Source: Zipacnadum sp036504235 (GTDB taxonomy: Bacteria; Armatimonadota; Zipacnadia; Zipacnadales; Zipacnadaceae). From it: a DNA stretch of 64,000 nucleotides. The position numbers and the translations under genes were made by a program. The stretch lies in assembly GCA_036504235.1 (NCBI GenBank), contig DASXVN010000005.1, forward strand, positions 1 to 64,000, written 5' to 3'. This document shows, piece by piece, positions 17,059 through 24,818 of this stretch (within the stretch, counting starts at the first letter, position 1; each line of letters opens with the position of its first letter). The notes below the pieces were generated by a model. The model was not told the DNA's origin. It worked only from the letters and a program-made list of their open reading frames with translations, and searched no databases.

Positions 17059-20000
17059 TCAGGGCCGGTTGGGGCTGCTGGGGAACAGCTCCAGGCGCAC
17101 CGAGCTGATCTCCCAGGTCGGCGGCGGGCCGGTGCGGGGGAGCGGCGCATTGGCCTCGCCCTGGTTGGCCAGAGTGATCTCGTTCTCCGCGCCGAACTTG
17201 AGCATGTCCGTGATATCAATGTCGCAGCGTCCGCCGAAGCCGTGATGATGCCGGCGCACCAGCCGCCCGTTCACCCACGCGCCCAGCACGCTTTCGCGCG
17301 CGCCGTCCAGGCACAGGCGGACTCGGTAACGCCCCCGCCACTGCTCGGGGATCGCCACCATTCGCGTCGGCGCGTGCGCCGCGCCCTTGCCGGGCAGCGT
17401 GAGCGCCGCGAGCTTGCCGTCCTGGTCGAGGCCGTCCCACTGTCCGCTCAGCGCCACCGACCGCTCCGGCGGCACGCGGTGGTACAGGAAGACATTGCCC
17501 TGAATCCCGACATACTGCGGCCCGCCCTGGAACTGGAAGGCCACCACGTTGCGCCCCTTGAGCAGCGCCGGGGTGACCACGAATTCGCTGTAACCGCCTG
17601 TCGTGTAGTCGTGCAGCAGCGTACCGTTGAGGTACATCCGCGCCTTGCTGAGGTAATGCGGCCCCGACCACATGCCGCTGACCAGGTAGATGTCGCCGCC
17701 CTGGTTGAGCCACTCCGCGGGGACCTCAAAGCTCCGCCGCACCCACGCCGGCTGCCCGGCGGCCGCGCCGTCGAAGTTGAGCACATCGAGATGCCCCGGC
17801 TTCCAGGCGGAGTCGTCGAAGGCCGGCTCGGTCCATTTCGCCTCGCCCGGATCGGTATTGGTAAAGCGGGCTCCGTCGTAGAGGTCCAGGGTCGGGTCCT
17901 TCCATTCTCCCTGGGTGTACGGCGTGAAGTCCACGACCGGCTTATCCAGTTGCCGCCACATCTGCTCCTGGTAGCTCCACCAGTGCGCCACCGCGTTGTC
18001 GGGGCTAAAGCTCTCCGCGGCGATCACCTTGATCTCCTGCGCAGGCATCGGCACGCTGAGCGTGGCGACTCCGTCCTTCCACTCAAAGCGAAGGTTTTGG
18101 ATGCCCTCCACGCCGTAGACCGTCACTTGCGCCGGCTTCTTCGCCAGCCGCAGACTGGTGCGGACGACCACGTCTTTGTCCTCATGCCAACTCACCAGCA
18201 CGGTGACGGCGTCCAGCCCGTTGTTGGAGCGGTACGGCTGCGGCCAGACCTGAGGGTCATCGGTCGTGCAGGGGGCGGGGTCAAAGCCCACGCCCGCCAG
18301 CAGGTCGGTCACGAAGGCACACTCGCCGGCGCCCGCCGGCCACAGGCCCTTGGTGTCGGCCGAGTCGCGCCAGAAGGCGCTGCCCAGGACGATAACTGTG
18401 CCCTTCCCCAGCTTGTGCTTGACGATCGCCGGGGCCCCGTTTTCGAAGGTGGCCAGCACCTCATCCCCCGGTCCCGGCTTGAGTTCCACGCTGAGCAGGT
18501 TGTGGTTGATCTTGAGGTACTCGGCCCGCCCCGCGTCGGGGAAGGTCTGCCCCGCCAGCGCATGAAAGACGGACTGCTGCTTGCCGATGGTCACCGTGGC
18601 GCCGGCCGCGCCGGGAGTGCGCAGCGTCCCGATCTCGCAGCCGGTGAGCGCCCGGATCGGCCAGGAGTCGGGCTCCACGAGGCTGTTGCGCCCGGTGAAG
18701 GGCAGGGTGATGAAGGTCCCGCCGGCCCGGACCCAGGCGGCGATATCCGCCACCGCCTGCTCGGAGATCGTCTCGTTACCGGCGTCCATCATCAGGCGGT
18801 AGCCGTACATCTTGCCGTCTTTGATTCCGCCGTCGTCCAGGTACAGGCAGGACTGGCCTATCGTCTGCAGCGTGCCGCGGCCCAGGTCCCACATCCACGG
18901 CGTTTGGAGCTCCCGGGAGGCCTGCCCCAGCGTCGGGTACGGCGGGTCCGTCGCGTACAGCGCCTGGAAACCGGTGCTGCGGTACAGCAAGACCTGCGGC
19001 CCCTGCCCGTCAATATCGTAGGTGCCCAGGCGCTTGAGCACGGAGTTGTGGTCCACCCACCACTGCCGCAGGACGGGATTACGCGTGTAGGTCTGCGCGT
19101 TGAAGACCTCCTCGTGCGTGTTGAGGCCGGCGAGGAAAACCCGGCGCGCCGCGTCAAACTGGTCGTTGGTGGTCTGCAGTGGCCCGCCCAGCTCACTGCT
19201 GCCGGGGACGCCGTAGAGGAAACCGTAGCGCTTGTACCAGGGGAAATACCACATGCCCTCCCCGGTGAAATGACCGTACCCGCCGTAGCGGACGGCCAGG
19301 TCGAGCCAGCGGTCAGTGCCCCAGCCAATCGGGGCGGCCAGCCGGATCATCCGGTTGGGGTCCACCTGGCGCATTCCGTCCAGCACCTCGGCCACGGCGT
19401 CATGCCGGGAGTCCATCAGCCATTCCTTCCAGATCATCCAGAGCTGGTTGCGCTCTTTCCCCAGATAGGGGAAGACCTGGGGCGGCTCGGTGGAGAGGAA
19501 GATGCGGCCGCTCCACAGCGAGCCCATCAAGTGCAGGGCGATCTGATTCTCGCCGGCGCGCACCAGGTTGGTGACGTCCAGCGCGCCCCAGGAGCCGATC
19601 TCGCCGGCCTTCTTCCCGTTCAGGTAGACATCATGGTAGCGACGGTGCTCGCCGGAATGGATCTGCTGCTCATGGCTGATCGGGAACCAGTACAGATACA
19701 GCGGCTGGCGCTGCACCTGCTGCGCGGTCAGTGTGAAGCTGCGGCGGAACCAGGTGGTCGCCTCGTCGGGATTCGCGGCGGGGAAGACGCCGTAGAGCAT
19801 GTCGCTCCCCGGGGCGTGGAGGGGGCTCCACTGGGTCATGTCCAGCGGCGCGTTCCACCATTGCTCGCGGAGCCCCTGATAGCGCTGCTCGGCGGGCTGG
19901 CTCCACCAGGCGGCGTCGGCCGGAGTCGGGCTGCCATTCTCCCGCCGGTAGAACCACTCGCCCTCCAGCGCGGCCACGCGGCCGGGGAGGCCGGCGAAGG

Positions 20001-21195
20001 TGGCAAATTCGGGGACCGGAACCTCCTCCCAGTCGGCCAGGGGGTACTCGGGCCGGCCGTACATGCGGCTGAGCGTGGGCAGGTCGAGGCCCCGCTTCTG
20101 CAGGTAGGCGCGCCAGCTCTCCTGGGCGAACGAGGAGTAGTCGGCGTGCATGAAGTACCACGGCTCCGGGGACAGCTCGCCATGCGGCTCCATGTAGCCG
20201 AGCGTGGTGGGTTGGTCGGCGTACTGGCGCATCATCGCCATGAAGTTGGCCGCCACGTACCCCTGCGCGTCGCGGGAATGCCAGGAGAGTTGAGGCTGGG
20301 CCTTGAAGAAGAGTTGCGGATTGTAAAAGCCGCCCTGGAGGAAGTCGGCGGGCTGCTCCATGTAAGGGCCGAACCGCCGGCTCATCCAGTTGGCCCCGCC
20401 GGTGGCCCCGTACGAGTAGGAGAAGAACATGGGCAGGCCCCGCTTGGCTGCCTCTGAGAACTTCCAGGGGGTGCCCACGTTGCCCGTAATGCCATCGCTG
20501 CAGTCGAATTGCACCGGCGAGAACCAGCCGCTGTAGCGGAACTTGTACTGCGCGAGGAAGTCCACGTCTTCCAGCGGGTCCTTCAGCCCCGGTTTGCCGT
20601 CGAATTTGGCGGCGGTCTCCATCCAGCCATGCGTATTCTCCAGGCCGCCCAGACCGCAGAGGCCCCAGCCCCAGCGATCGAGGTAGTCGAGGTAGACGGG
20701 GTAGGCCGCTGAGGAGAGCGCGCCGGACAGCAGTTCTGGGCGCGTCGCGGCGAAGGCCAGCAGCGCCTCCCGGGAGGGGGCGTCGAGAATCCGGGCCTCC
20801 GCGCCTTCCCGGCAGCCGACGAAGACCGTGCCCTCGCGGGTGGTGAGCGCCGGAATCCGCTGGCCGCCCGACTGGATTTCGCCGGCGACTACGCCCGCCG
20901 ACAGCGCGACATCAGCGAGGAACTTGCCGATCAGGACGCCGGCCTTCTCGGCACTCTCGCAGCGGAAGGTCTGCACCCCCACGCGGCGTTGCCCCTGCTC
21001 ATAGCCGGTGAATTCCGTCTCCACCCGGCCAAAGCCGCGCAGCGTCTGCGCCGCCGGCACTCGGACGTTGAACAGCTCCCGCCAAGCCCCTCGCGGCGCC
21101 TCCGCGGCCGAAGCCGCGGCTCCCAGCGAGCCGATCACAGCCAAACAGAGTAGAGCCAGTAACTGGAGTACCGGGTGGGGGCGTAGGCTTCTCAT
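17059..21195 (-). CDS. Secreted beta-galactosidase-like glycosidase, paralog 2
   Basis: About 1378 residues from the ATG at 21195, where GGAGGGA precedes the start; the longer reading frame upstream lacks a signal peptide at its start. The signal peptide spans residues 1-31. The layout matches its downstream neighbour: an N-terminal domain with FRCESAEKAGVLIGK, a GH42-like barrel (WHSRDAQGYVAANFMAMMR, then FAQESWRAYLQKRGL), a GH2-like jelly roll inserted after ADWEEVPVP, barrel continuation (DAVAEVLDGMRQVDPNRM), then C-terminal GH2-like binding domains (GAARFTNTDPG-like region to the end). The two are separated by 47 bases and are tandem but strongly diverged duplicates. No catalytic pair was assigned. 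I infer a shared substrate class with different linkage preference. Confidence 0.68.
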   Translation of the reverse strand: MRSLRPHPVLQLLALLCLAVIGSLGAAASAAEAPRGAWRELFNVRVPAAQTLRGFGRVETEFTGYEQGQRRVGVQTFRCESAEKAGVLIGKFLADVALSAGVVAGEIQSGGQRIPALTTREGTVFVGCREGAEARILDAPSREALLAFAATRPELLSGALSSAAYPVYLDYLDRWGWGLCGLGGLENTHGWMETAAKFDGKPGLKDPLEDVDFLAQYKFRYSGWFSPVQFDCSDGITGNVGTPWKFSEAAKRGLPMFFSYSYGATGGANWMSRRFGPYMEQPADFLQGGFYNPQLFFKAQPQLSWHSRDAQGYVAANFMAMMRQYADQPTTLGYMEPHGELSPEPWYFMHADYSSFAQESWRAYLQKRGLDLPTLSRMYGRPEYPLADWEEVPVPEFATFAGLPGRVAALEGEWFYRRENGSPTPADAAWWSQPAEQRYQGLREQWWNAPLDMTQWSPLHAPGSDMLYGVFPAANPDEATTWFRRSFTLTAQQVQRQPLYLYWFPISHEQQIHSGEHRRYHDVYLNGKKAGEIGSWGALDVTNLVRAGENQIALHLMGSLWSGRIFLSTEPPQVFPYLGKERNQLWMIWKEWLMDSRHDAVAEVLDGMRQVDPNRMIRLAAPIGWGTDRWLDLAVRYGGYGHFTGEGMWYFPWYKRYGFLYGVPGSSELGGPLQTTNDQFDAARRVFLAGLNTHEEVFNAQTYTRNPVLRQWWVDHNSVLKRLGTYDIDGQGPQVLLYRSTGFQALYATDPPYPTLGQASRELQTPWMWDLGRGTLQTIGQSCLYLDDGGIKDGKMYGYRLMMDAGNETISEQAVADIAAWVRAGGTFITLPFTGRNSLVEPDSWPIRALTGCEIGTLRTPGAAGATVTIGKQQSVFHALAGQTFPDAGRAEYLKINHNLLSVELKPGPGDEVLATFENGAPAIVKHKLGKGTVIVLGSAFWRDSADTKGLWPAGAGECAFVTDLLAGVGFDPAPCTTDDPQVWPQPYRSNNGLDAVTVLVSWHEDKDVVVRTSLRLAKKPAQVTVYGVEGIQNLRFEWKDGVATLSVPMPAQEIKVIAAESFSPDNAVAHWWSYQEQMWRQLDKPVVDFTPYTQGEWKDPTLDLYDGARFTNTDPGEAKWTEPAFDDSAWKPGHLDVLNFDGAAAGQPAWVRRSFEVPAEWLNQGGDIYLVSGMWSGPHYLSKARMYLNGTLLHDYTTGGYSEFVVTPALLKGRNVVAFQFQGGPQYVGIQGNVFLYHRVPPERSVALSGQWDGLDQDGKLAALTLPGKGAAHAPTRMVAIPEQWRGRYRVRLCLDGARESVLGAWVNGRLVRRHHHGFGGRCDIDITDMLKFGAENEITLANQGEANAPLPRTGPPPTWEISSVRLELFPSSPNRP

Positions 21196-21318
21196 GCGGG
21201 AATCCCTCCGTGCCAATTGTGGTGGAACGGCCGGGCGTCGGCAGCGCCGAGTTGCCGCGCCCGCTGTGCAACCGAACACGTGGACAGCGTCCTCAGCGGT
21301 GGCGAAGTTCCCCCGCCG

Positions 21319-22896
21319 CTAGGGCGCCGCCGTCAGGTCGTAGCACGCTACCGCGTCCACCAGCCGCACATACACGCGACCGTCACTGACCGCCGGGGTG
21401 GTGAAGCGCGTGATCTTCATTGGCGTCTTGGCCAGTTCGCGGTACTGGTCCGGGGTGGCCTCGATCAGCCGGAGGCTGCCCCCGTTGTCCAGGACCGCCA
21501 CGAGCTTGCCGTCAGCCAGCACCGGGGAGGAGTAGTCGGCGGAGCCGAAGGGCTGCTCCCAGCGCGTCGCCCCGGTCTGCAGGTCCACGCAACGCATCGC
21601 TACCCGCTGCCCGCCGACCGCGTAGACGTACCCGCCGCTGATCAGGGGGCTGACCCCGCGGTCGCCCATCTCGACGCTCCAGAGCAGCTCCGCGCCGGTG
21701 AGCGAGAGGCGATAGGCGCTCAGTCCGGTCTTGGCCGGGGTGTTGCAGACTACGGCCACGTCGCCCGCCACGGTCGCCGAGGCGACGGTATTGTTCGGCG
21801 TCGTCCACAGCACCGCGCCCGTCTGCGGGTCCACGCAGCTCAGGTTCGGGGCGCCGGTGGTGATCAGGTAGGTCTTCCCCCCGTGCTGCCAGTAGCTAGC
21901 GGAGGGGGAGTTACCCTTGATCGTCGGCTGCTTCCAGCGCAAGGCCCCGGTAGCCGCGTCGAATCCGTACATCTCTCCGGCCTGTACGATGGCGATCCCG
22001 TCCAGCACCAGGAAGGACGAGGAGTTGTCGTTGGCCTGCGTGGCCGCGCGCCACAGTTCCGCCCCGGTGGCCGCGTCCAGGCAGTACACGCCCTTGGCCG
22101 CCGAGACGTAGCAGCGGCCGCCCGCGAGGCAGGGGGTGCTGGAGGAGCCAAAGTCGGTGGCGCGCCCCTCCACCGCGTGCTTCCACACGGTCGCGCCGGT
22201 GGCGGCGTCCAGGCACAGCACGGTGTCCGAGGCGGTGTCGAGGGTAACCGGGATGGACTGCATGATCGTCTTGATCTGGTCGGCGGTGAAGCCGGCGGCG
22301 GCGAACCACGCGTCCAGATCGGCCTGGCCGGCGAACTCGCGGTCCTTGATTTCGACTAGCTTGGTCAGGACCTCCCAGGGCAGAGCACCCTTCCCGCGGC
22401 GCAGACGTTCCGTCACCCGCGGGCCGCAGGCCTGTTGCTGCGCCTCGGTGAGGTGGGTCTTGGGCCAAGCGGCCAGCCATTCGGTCAGGGCGTCGCCTTG
22501 CAGCGCATTGCGTTCGTCGGAGACCCGCGCCGCCTCCATCGCGGCTACCAGTTCCGGGGTGAGACTGTCCGCGGGGAACCACGACATGCCGAACAGGGCG
22601 TTCTCCGTCAGCTTGCGCGGCGCGACCGGGGTCTTGATCTTCCAGTTCACGAAGAGGTAGACGCGCCCCCCCGACACCACGGGGCTGCCGAAGCCGCCCA
22701 GGGTATCGCTGGGGATCGCCTCGCTCTGCCAGAGCAGTTTGGGTCCGGTGGCGGGCCAGGTGGTGGCCAGTGGCGGGCTATCCGGCATTTGGCCGTCCCG
22801 TCCGGGGCCGCGCCATTGGTCCCAGGGTGCAGCGCCGGCCGCCAGCGGCAGGAGTAGAGCTAGTAGAACCAGGGGTAGGGGTGTCTTCGTGGTCAT
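21319..22896 (-). CDS. Exported PQQ-type beta-propeller protein
   Basis: A 525-residue protein with a strong signal peptide (MTTKTPLPLVLLALLLPLAAG). Mature WDQWRGPGRDG is the classic opening of PQQ-like (BamB-type) propeller proteins, and repeated CLDAATGATVWK-, CVDPQTGAVLWTT- and CVDLQTGATRWEQ-type blades are the PQQ/tryptophan-docking repeats. Many such proteins in environmental bacteria bind no quinone, and enzyme-specific ligands were not seen. I chose the internal ATG at 22896 because the signal peptide begins there; the longer open frame upstream runs through a palindromic repeat and the next gene in a wrong frame. No good ribosome site is visible. The role is unknown; a scaffold or periplasmic dehydrogenase are alternatives. 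Confidence 0.8.
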   Translation of the reverse strand: MTTKTPLPLVLLALLLPLAAGAAPWDQWRGPGRDGQMPDSPPLATTWPATGPKLLWQSEAIPSDTLGGFGSPVVSGGRVYLFVNWKIKTPVAPRKLTENALFGMSWFPADSLTPELVAAMEAARVSDERNALQGDALTEWLAAWPKTHLTEAQQQACGPRVTERLRRGKGALPWEVLTKLVEIKDREFAGQADLDAWFAAAGFTADQIKTIMQSIPVTLDTASDTVLCLDAATGATVWKHAVEGRATDFGSSSTPCLAGGRCYVSAAKGVYCLDAATGAELWRAATQANDNSSSFLVLDGIAIVQAGEMYGFDAATGALRWKQPTIKGNSPSASYWQHGGKTYLITTGAPNLSCVDPQTGAVLWTTPNNTVASATVAGDVAVVCNTPAKTGLSAYRLSLTGAELLWSVEMGDRGVSPLISGGYVYAVGGQRVAMRCVDLQTGATRWEQPFGSADYSSPVLADGKLVAVLDNGGSLRLIEATPDQYRELAKTPMKITRFTTPAVSDGRVYVRLVDAVACYDLTAAP

Positions 22897-22944
22897 GGGG
22901 GGGAGGTTCGCCGAGGGAGAAACCGAGACCTGCCGGGACGGCGC

Positions 22945-23019
22945 TGTAGGGCGGGGGCTACGTCCCCCGCCGTCGCTGGGCCAGCGTTTTTCGGCGGGGG
23001 ACGTAGCCCCCGCCCTACA
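22945..23019. repeat. REP-like palindrome between propeller and ligase genes
   Basis: Left arm 22945-22972 begins TGTAGGGCGGGGGCTACGT. Right arm 22992-23019 is its perfect 28-base reverse complement. The 19-base centre itself contains CGCTGG/CCAGCG complementarity. Each arm is also a hairpin (GGCGGGGG CTACGT CCCCCGCC). It could act as a bidirectional RNA hairpin or as a REP mobile element. Confidence 0.85.
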
Positions 23020-23027
23020 AACGGCCC

Positions 23028-24542
23028 TTACAACTCCCTCTTGAGCACCTTCCCCGTCGCGTTCCGGGGCAATTCGTCGCGGAACTCTACTATCTGCGGG
23101 CGCTTGTAGCCGGGGAGGGTCTCGGCGCAGTGGCGCTTGATCTCCAACTCCGTCAGGGTCGCCCCCGGCTGGGCGACGACGACGGCCTTGACCAGCTCCC
23201 CGAGCGCCGCGCGCGCCCCGGTGGCGGGGACCCCGATCACCGCGCAATCGCGGACTCCGGGGTGGCGGAGCAGCACCGCCTCCACCTCCAGCGCGTACAC
23301 GTTCTGCCCGGCGACGATGATCATCTCCTTCTTGCGCCCCTGGACGTAGAAATAGCCCCACTCGTCGCGCCGGGCGAGGTCCCCGGTATGGAACCAGCCC
23401 TCGCGGAGGGACTCCTCCAGGCGTCCGGGCTGGCGCCAGTAGCCGGGGATGACGCAATCGCGGCGGAACAGCAGCTCGCCCACCTCGCCGGGCGGCACGT
23501 CCCGGCCTGCCTCGTCGGCGATCCGCGCGTAGACCTCGGGGAGCAGCTTGCCGATGGAGTCGGCGCGGGTGGCGGCGTCGGCGCTGGGGAGGACGTGCGT
23601 GACGGAAATGGTCTCGGTCAGCCCAAAGAAGTTGCGCAGCGCCACCTGCGGGAAGCGCTCACGCAGTAGGGCGATAGTGCCCGCGGGCATGGGCGAGCCG
23701 GAGTAGGCGATCAGGCGCAGGGAGGAGAGGTCGGCGGCGCGTACCGCCGGGTCGTGCATCAGGAGATTGAAAAGCGTGGGCACGCCGAACAGGGTGCTGC
23801 AGCGCCAGCGCTCCACCAGCGCGCACAACTCCGCCGGCTGCGCCACCGGGGCCATCACCACCGCGCTGGCCAGATAGGCGCAACTGGGGAAGAGGCTGTA
23901 GGCGGCCGTCGGCGCGAAGCAGGGGATGACCAGCAGGTGGACGTCCTCGTGGCGGAAGGAATGGGCCAGGAGGGCGCAGTGTACGTTGAACAGCAGGTCC
24001 GCGTGGCGCATCATCGCGCCCTTGGGGAGGCCGGTCGTGCCTGAGGTGTACAGGATGATCGCCAGGTCCTCCGGCGCGATCGCCGCAGCCTGAGCGACGC
24101 CCGGCCCGGTGGCGGCCTCCAGGCCCTCCGGCGTTGCGCTTCCCGCGGCTACCGGCAGGACGTGGGCCGACACCCCGGACGCCGCGAGAGCCGGGGCTAC
24201 TTTCTCGTGCAGCGTTTCATGCAGGAACACAACGGACGGCTCGGAGTCGGAGAAGACGAAGGCCAACTCGTCCGCGCCCAGGCGGTAGTTGACCGGGACG
24301 ACCACCGCCCCCAGCCGCAAGGTCGCCCAGTACGCCAGGAGGAAGGCGGCACAGTTGGGGAGGGCCAGGGCCACGCGGTCACCGGGCTGCACCCCCAACT
24401 CGCGCAGGTACCCGGCCAAGCGCGCCACGAGGGCGTCGGCCTCCGCATAGGTCCAGACGCGGTCACCGTCCACCACCGCCCGCGAGGCAGGCTGCTGGAG
24501 CACGGCGTTATCCCAGAAGGCGGCAAGGTGCGGTAAGCGCAT
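23028..24542 (-). CDS. AMP-forming acyl-CoA synthetase/ligase
   Basis: A 504-residue member of the ANL superfamily, cytosolic, which activates a carboxylate as an acyl-adenylate and usually transfers it to CoA. Motifs in order: ILYTSGTTGLPKGA (ATP-binding loop, about 150-163), NFFGLTET (adenine pocket), GWFHTGDLARRDEWGY (A7), GRKKEMIIVAGQNVYALEVE (hinge and A8) and the catalytic lysine in RNATGKVLKREL at the C-terminus. Length is normal for the family. CAGGAGA sits 6 bases before the ATG at 24542; the longer open frame upstream is repeat sequence. The substrate cannot be read; medium- or long-chain fatty acid and aromatic acid are all possible. It is the only lipid-type enzyme in a sugar-uptake run, so its place there is unexplained. 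Confidence 0.88.
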   Translation of the reverse strand: MRLPHLAAFWDNAVLQQPASRAVVDGDRVWTYAEADALVARLAGYLRELGVQPGDRVALALPNCAAFLLAYWATLRLGAVVVPVNYRLGADELAFVFSDSEPSVVFLHETLHEKVAPALAASGVSAHVLPVAAGSATPEGLEAATGPGVAQAAAIAPEDLAIILYTSGTTGLPKGAMMRHADLLFNVHCALLAHSFRHEDVHLLVIPCFAPTAAYSLFPSCAYLASAVVMAPVAQPAELCALVERWRCSTLFGVPTLFNLLMHDPAVRAADLSSLRLIAYSGSPMPAGTIALLRERFPQVALRNFFGLTETISVTHVLPSADAATRADSIGKLLPEVYARIADEAGRDVPPGEVGELLFRRDCVIPGYWRQPGRLEESLREGWFHTGDLARRDEWGYFYVQGRKKEMIIVAGQNVYALEVEAVLLRHPGVRDCAVIGVPATGARAALGELVKAVVVAQPGATLTELEIKRHCAETLPGYKRPQIVEFRDELPRNATGKVLKREL

Positions 24543-24552
24543 GTGAGTCTCC

Positions 24553-24606
24553 TGTAGGGCGGGGGCTACGCAGGATGTCCTGAGCCTGTCGAAGGGTCCC
24601 CCGCCG
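24553..24606. repeat. REP-like unit interrupted by a 26-base element
   Basis: TGTAGGGCGGGGGCTACG (24553-24570) and TCCCCCGCCG (24597-24606) are the two parts of the local REP unit. Between them sits a 26-base insert (24571-24596) containing TCCTGAGCCTGTCGAAGG, a sequence I recognise as a widespread short repeat in environmental bacterial genomes. The unit at 26704 shows the uninterrupted form. Confidence 0.75.
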
Positions 24607-24621
24607 GCAGTTTGGTTGTTT

Positions 24622-24800
24622 CCGTCAGTGGCACCGGCGTCTCGCCGGTGTGCCGTTGCCTTTTTGCCGTACTGTAGGGCGGGAGCTACGTCCCCCGCCG
24701 ACGCTAAGCTTCGTTCTTCGGCGGGGGACGTAGCCCCCGCCCTACATGACGTCAACGGCTGCACCGGCGAGACGCCGGTGCCACCGACGGAGACGGCAAA
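24622..24800. repeat. Nested composite palindrome of two REP-like families
   Basis: Outer repeats CACCGGCG-TCT-CGCCGGTG (24632-24650) and CACCGGCG-AGA-CGCCGGTG (24762-24780) lie in opposite orientation with matching flanks (CCGTC.GTGG on one side, GCCGTTG on the other). Between them is a 29-base arm pair, 24673-24701 and 24718-24746, complementary except at one position. The whole 180 bases is therefore one imperfect palindrome. It fills the gap between the permease and ligase genes. Confidence 0.8.
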
Positions 24801-24818
24801 CGGCAGACCGCCGCCTCC

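Noticed and set aside
22897..23457. N-terminal extension of the PQQ-type protein by 187 residues
   Set aside because: The extension runs through the palindrome and out of frame through the ligase gene. The signal peptide begins at the ATG at 22896.
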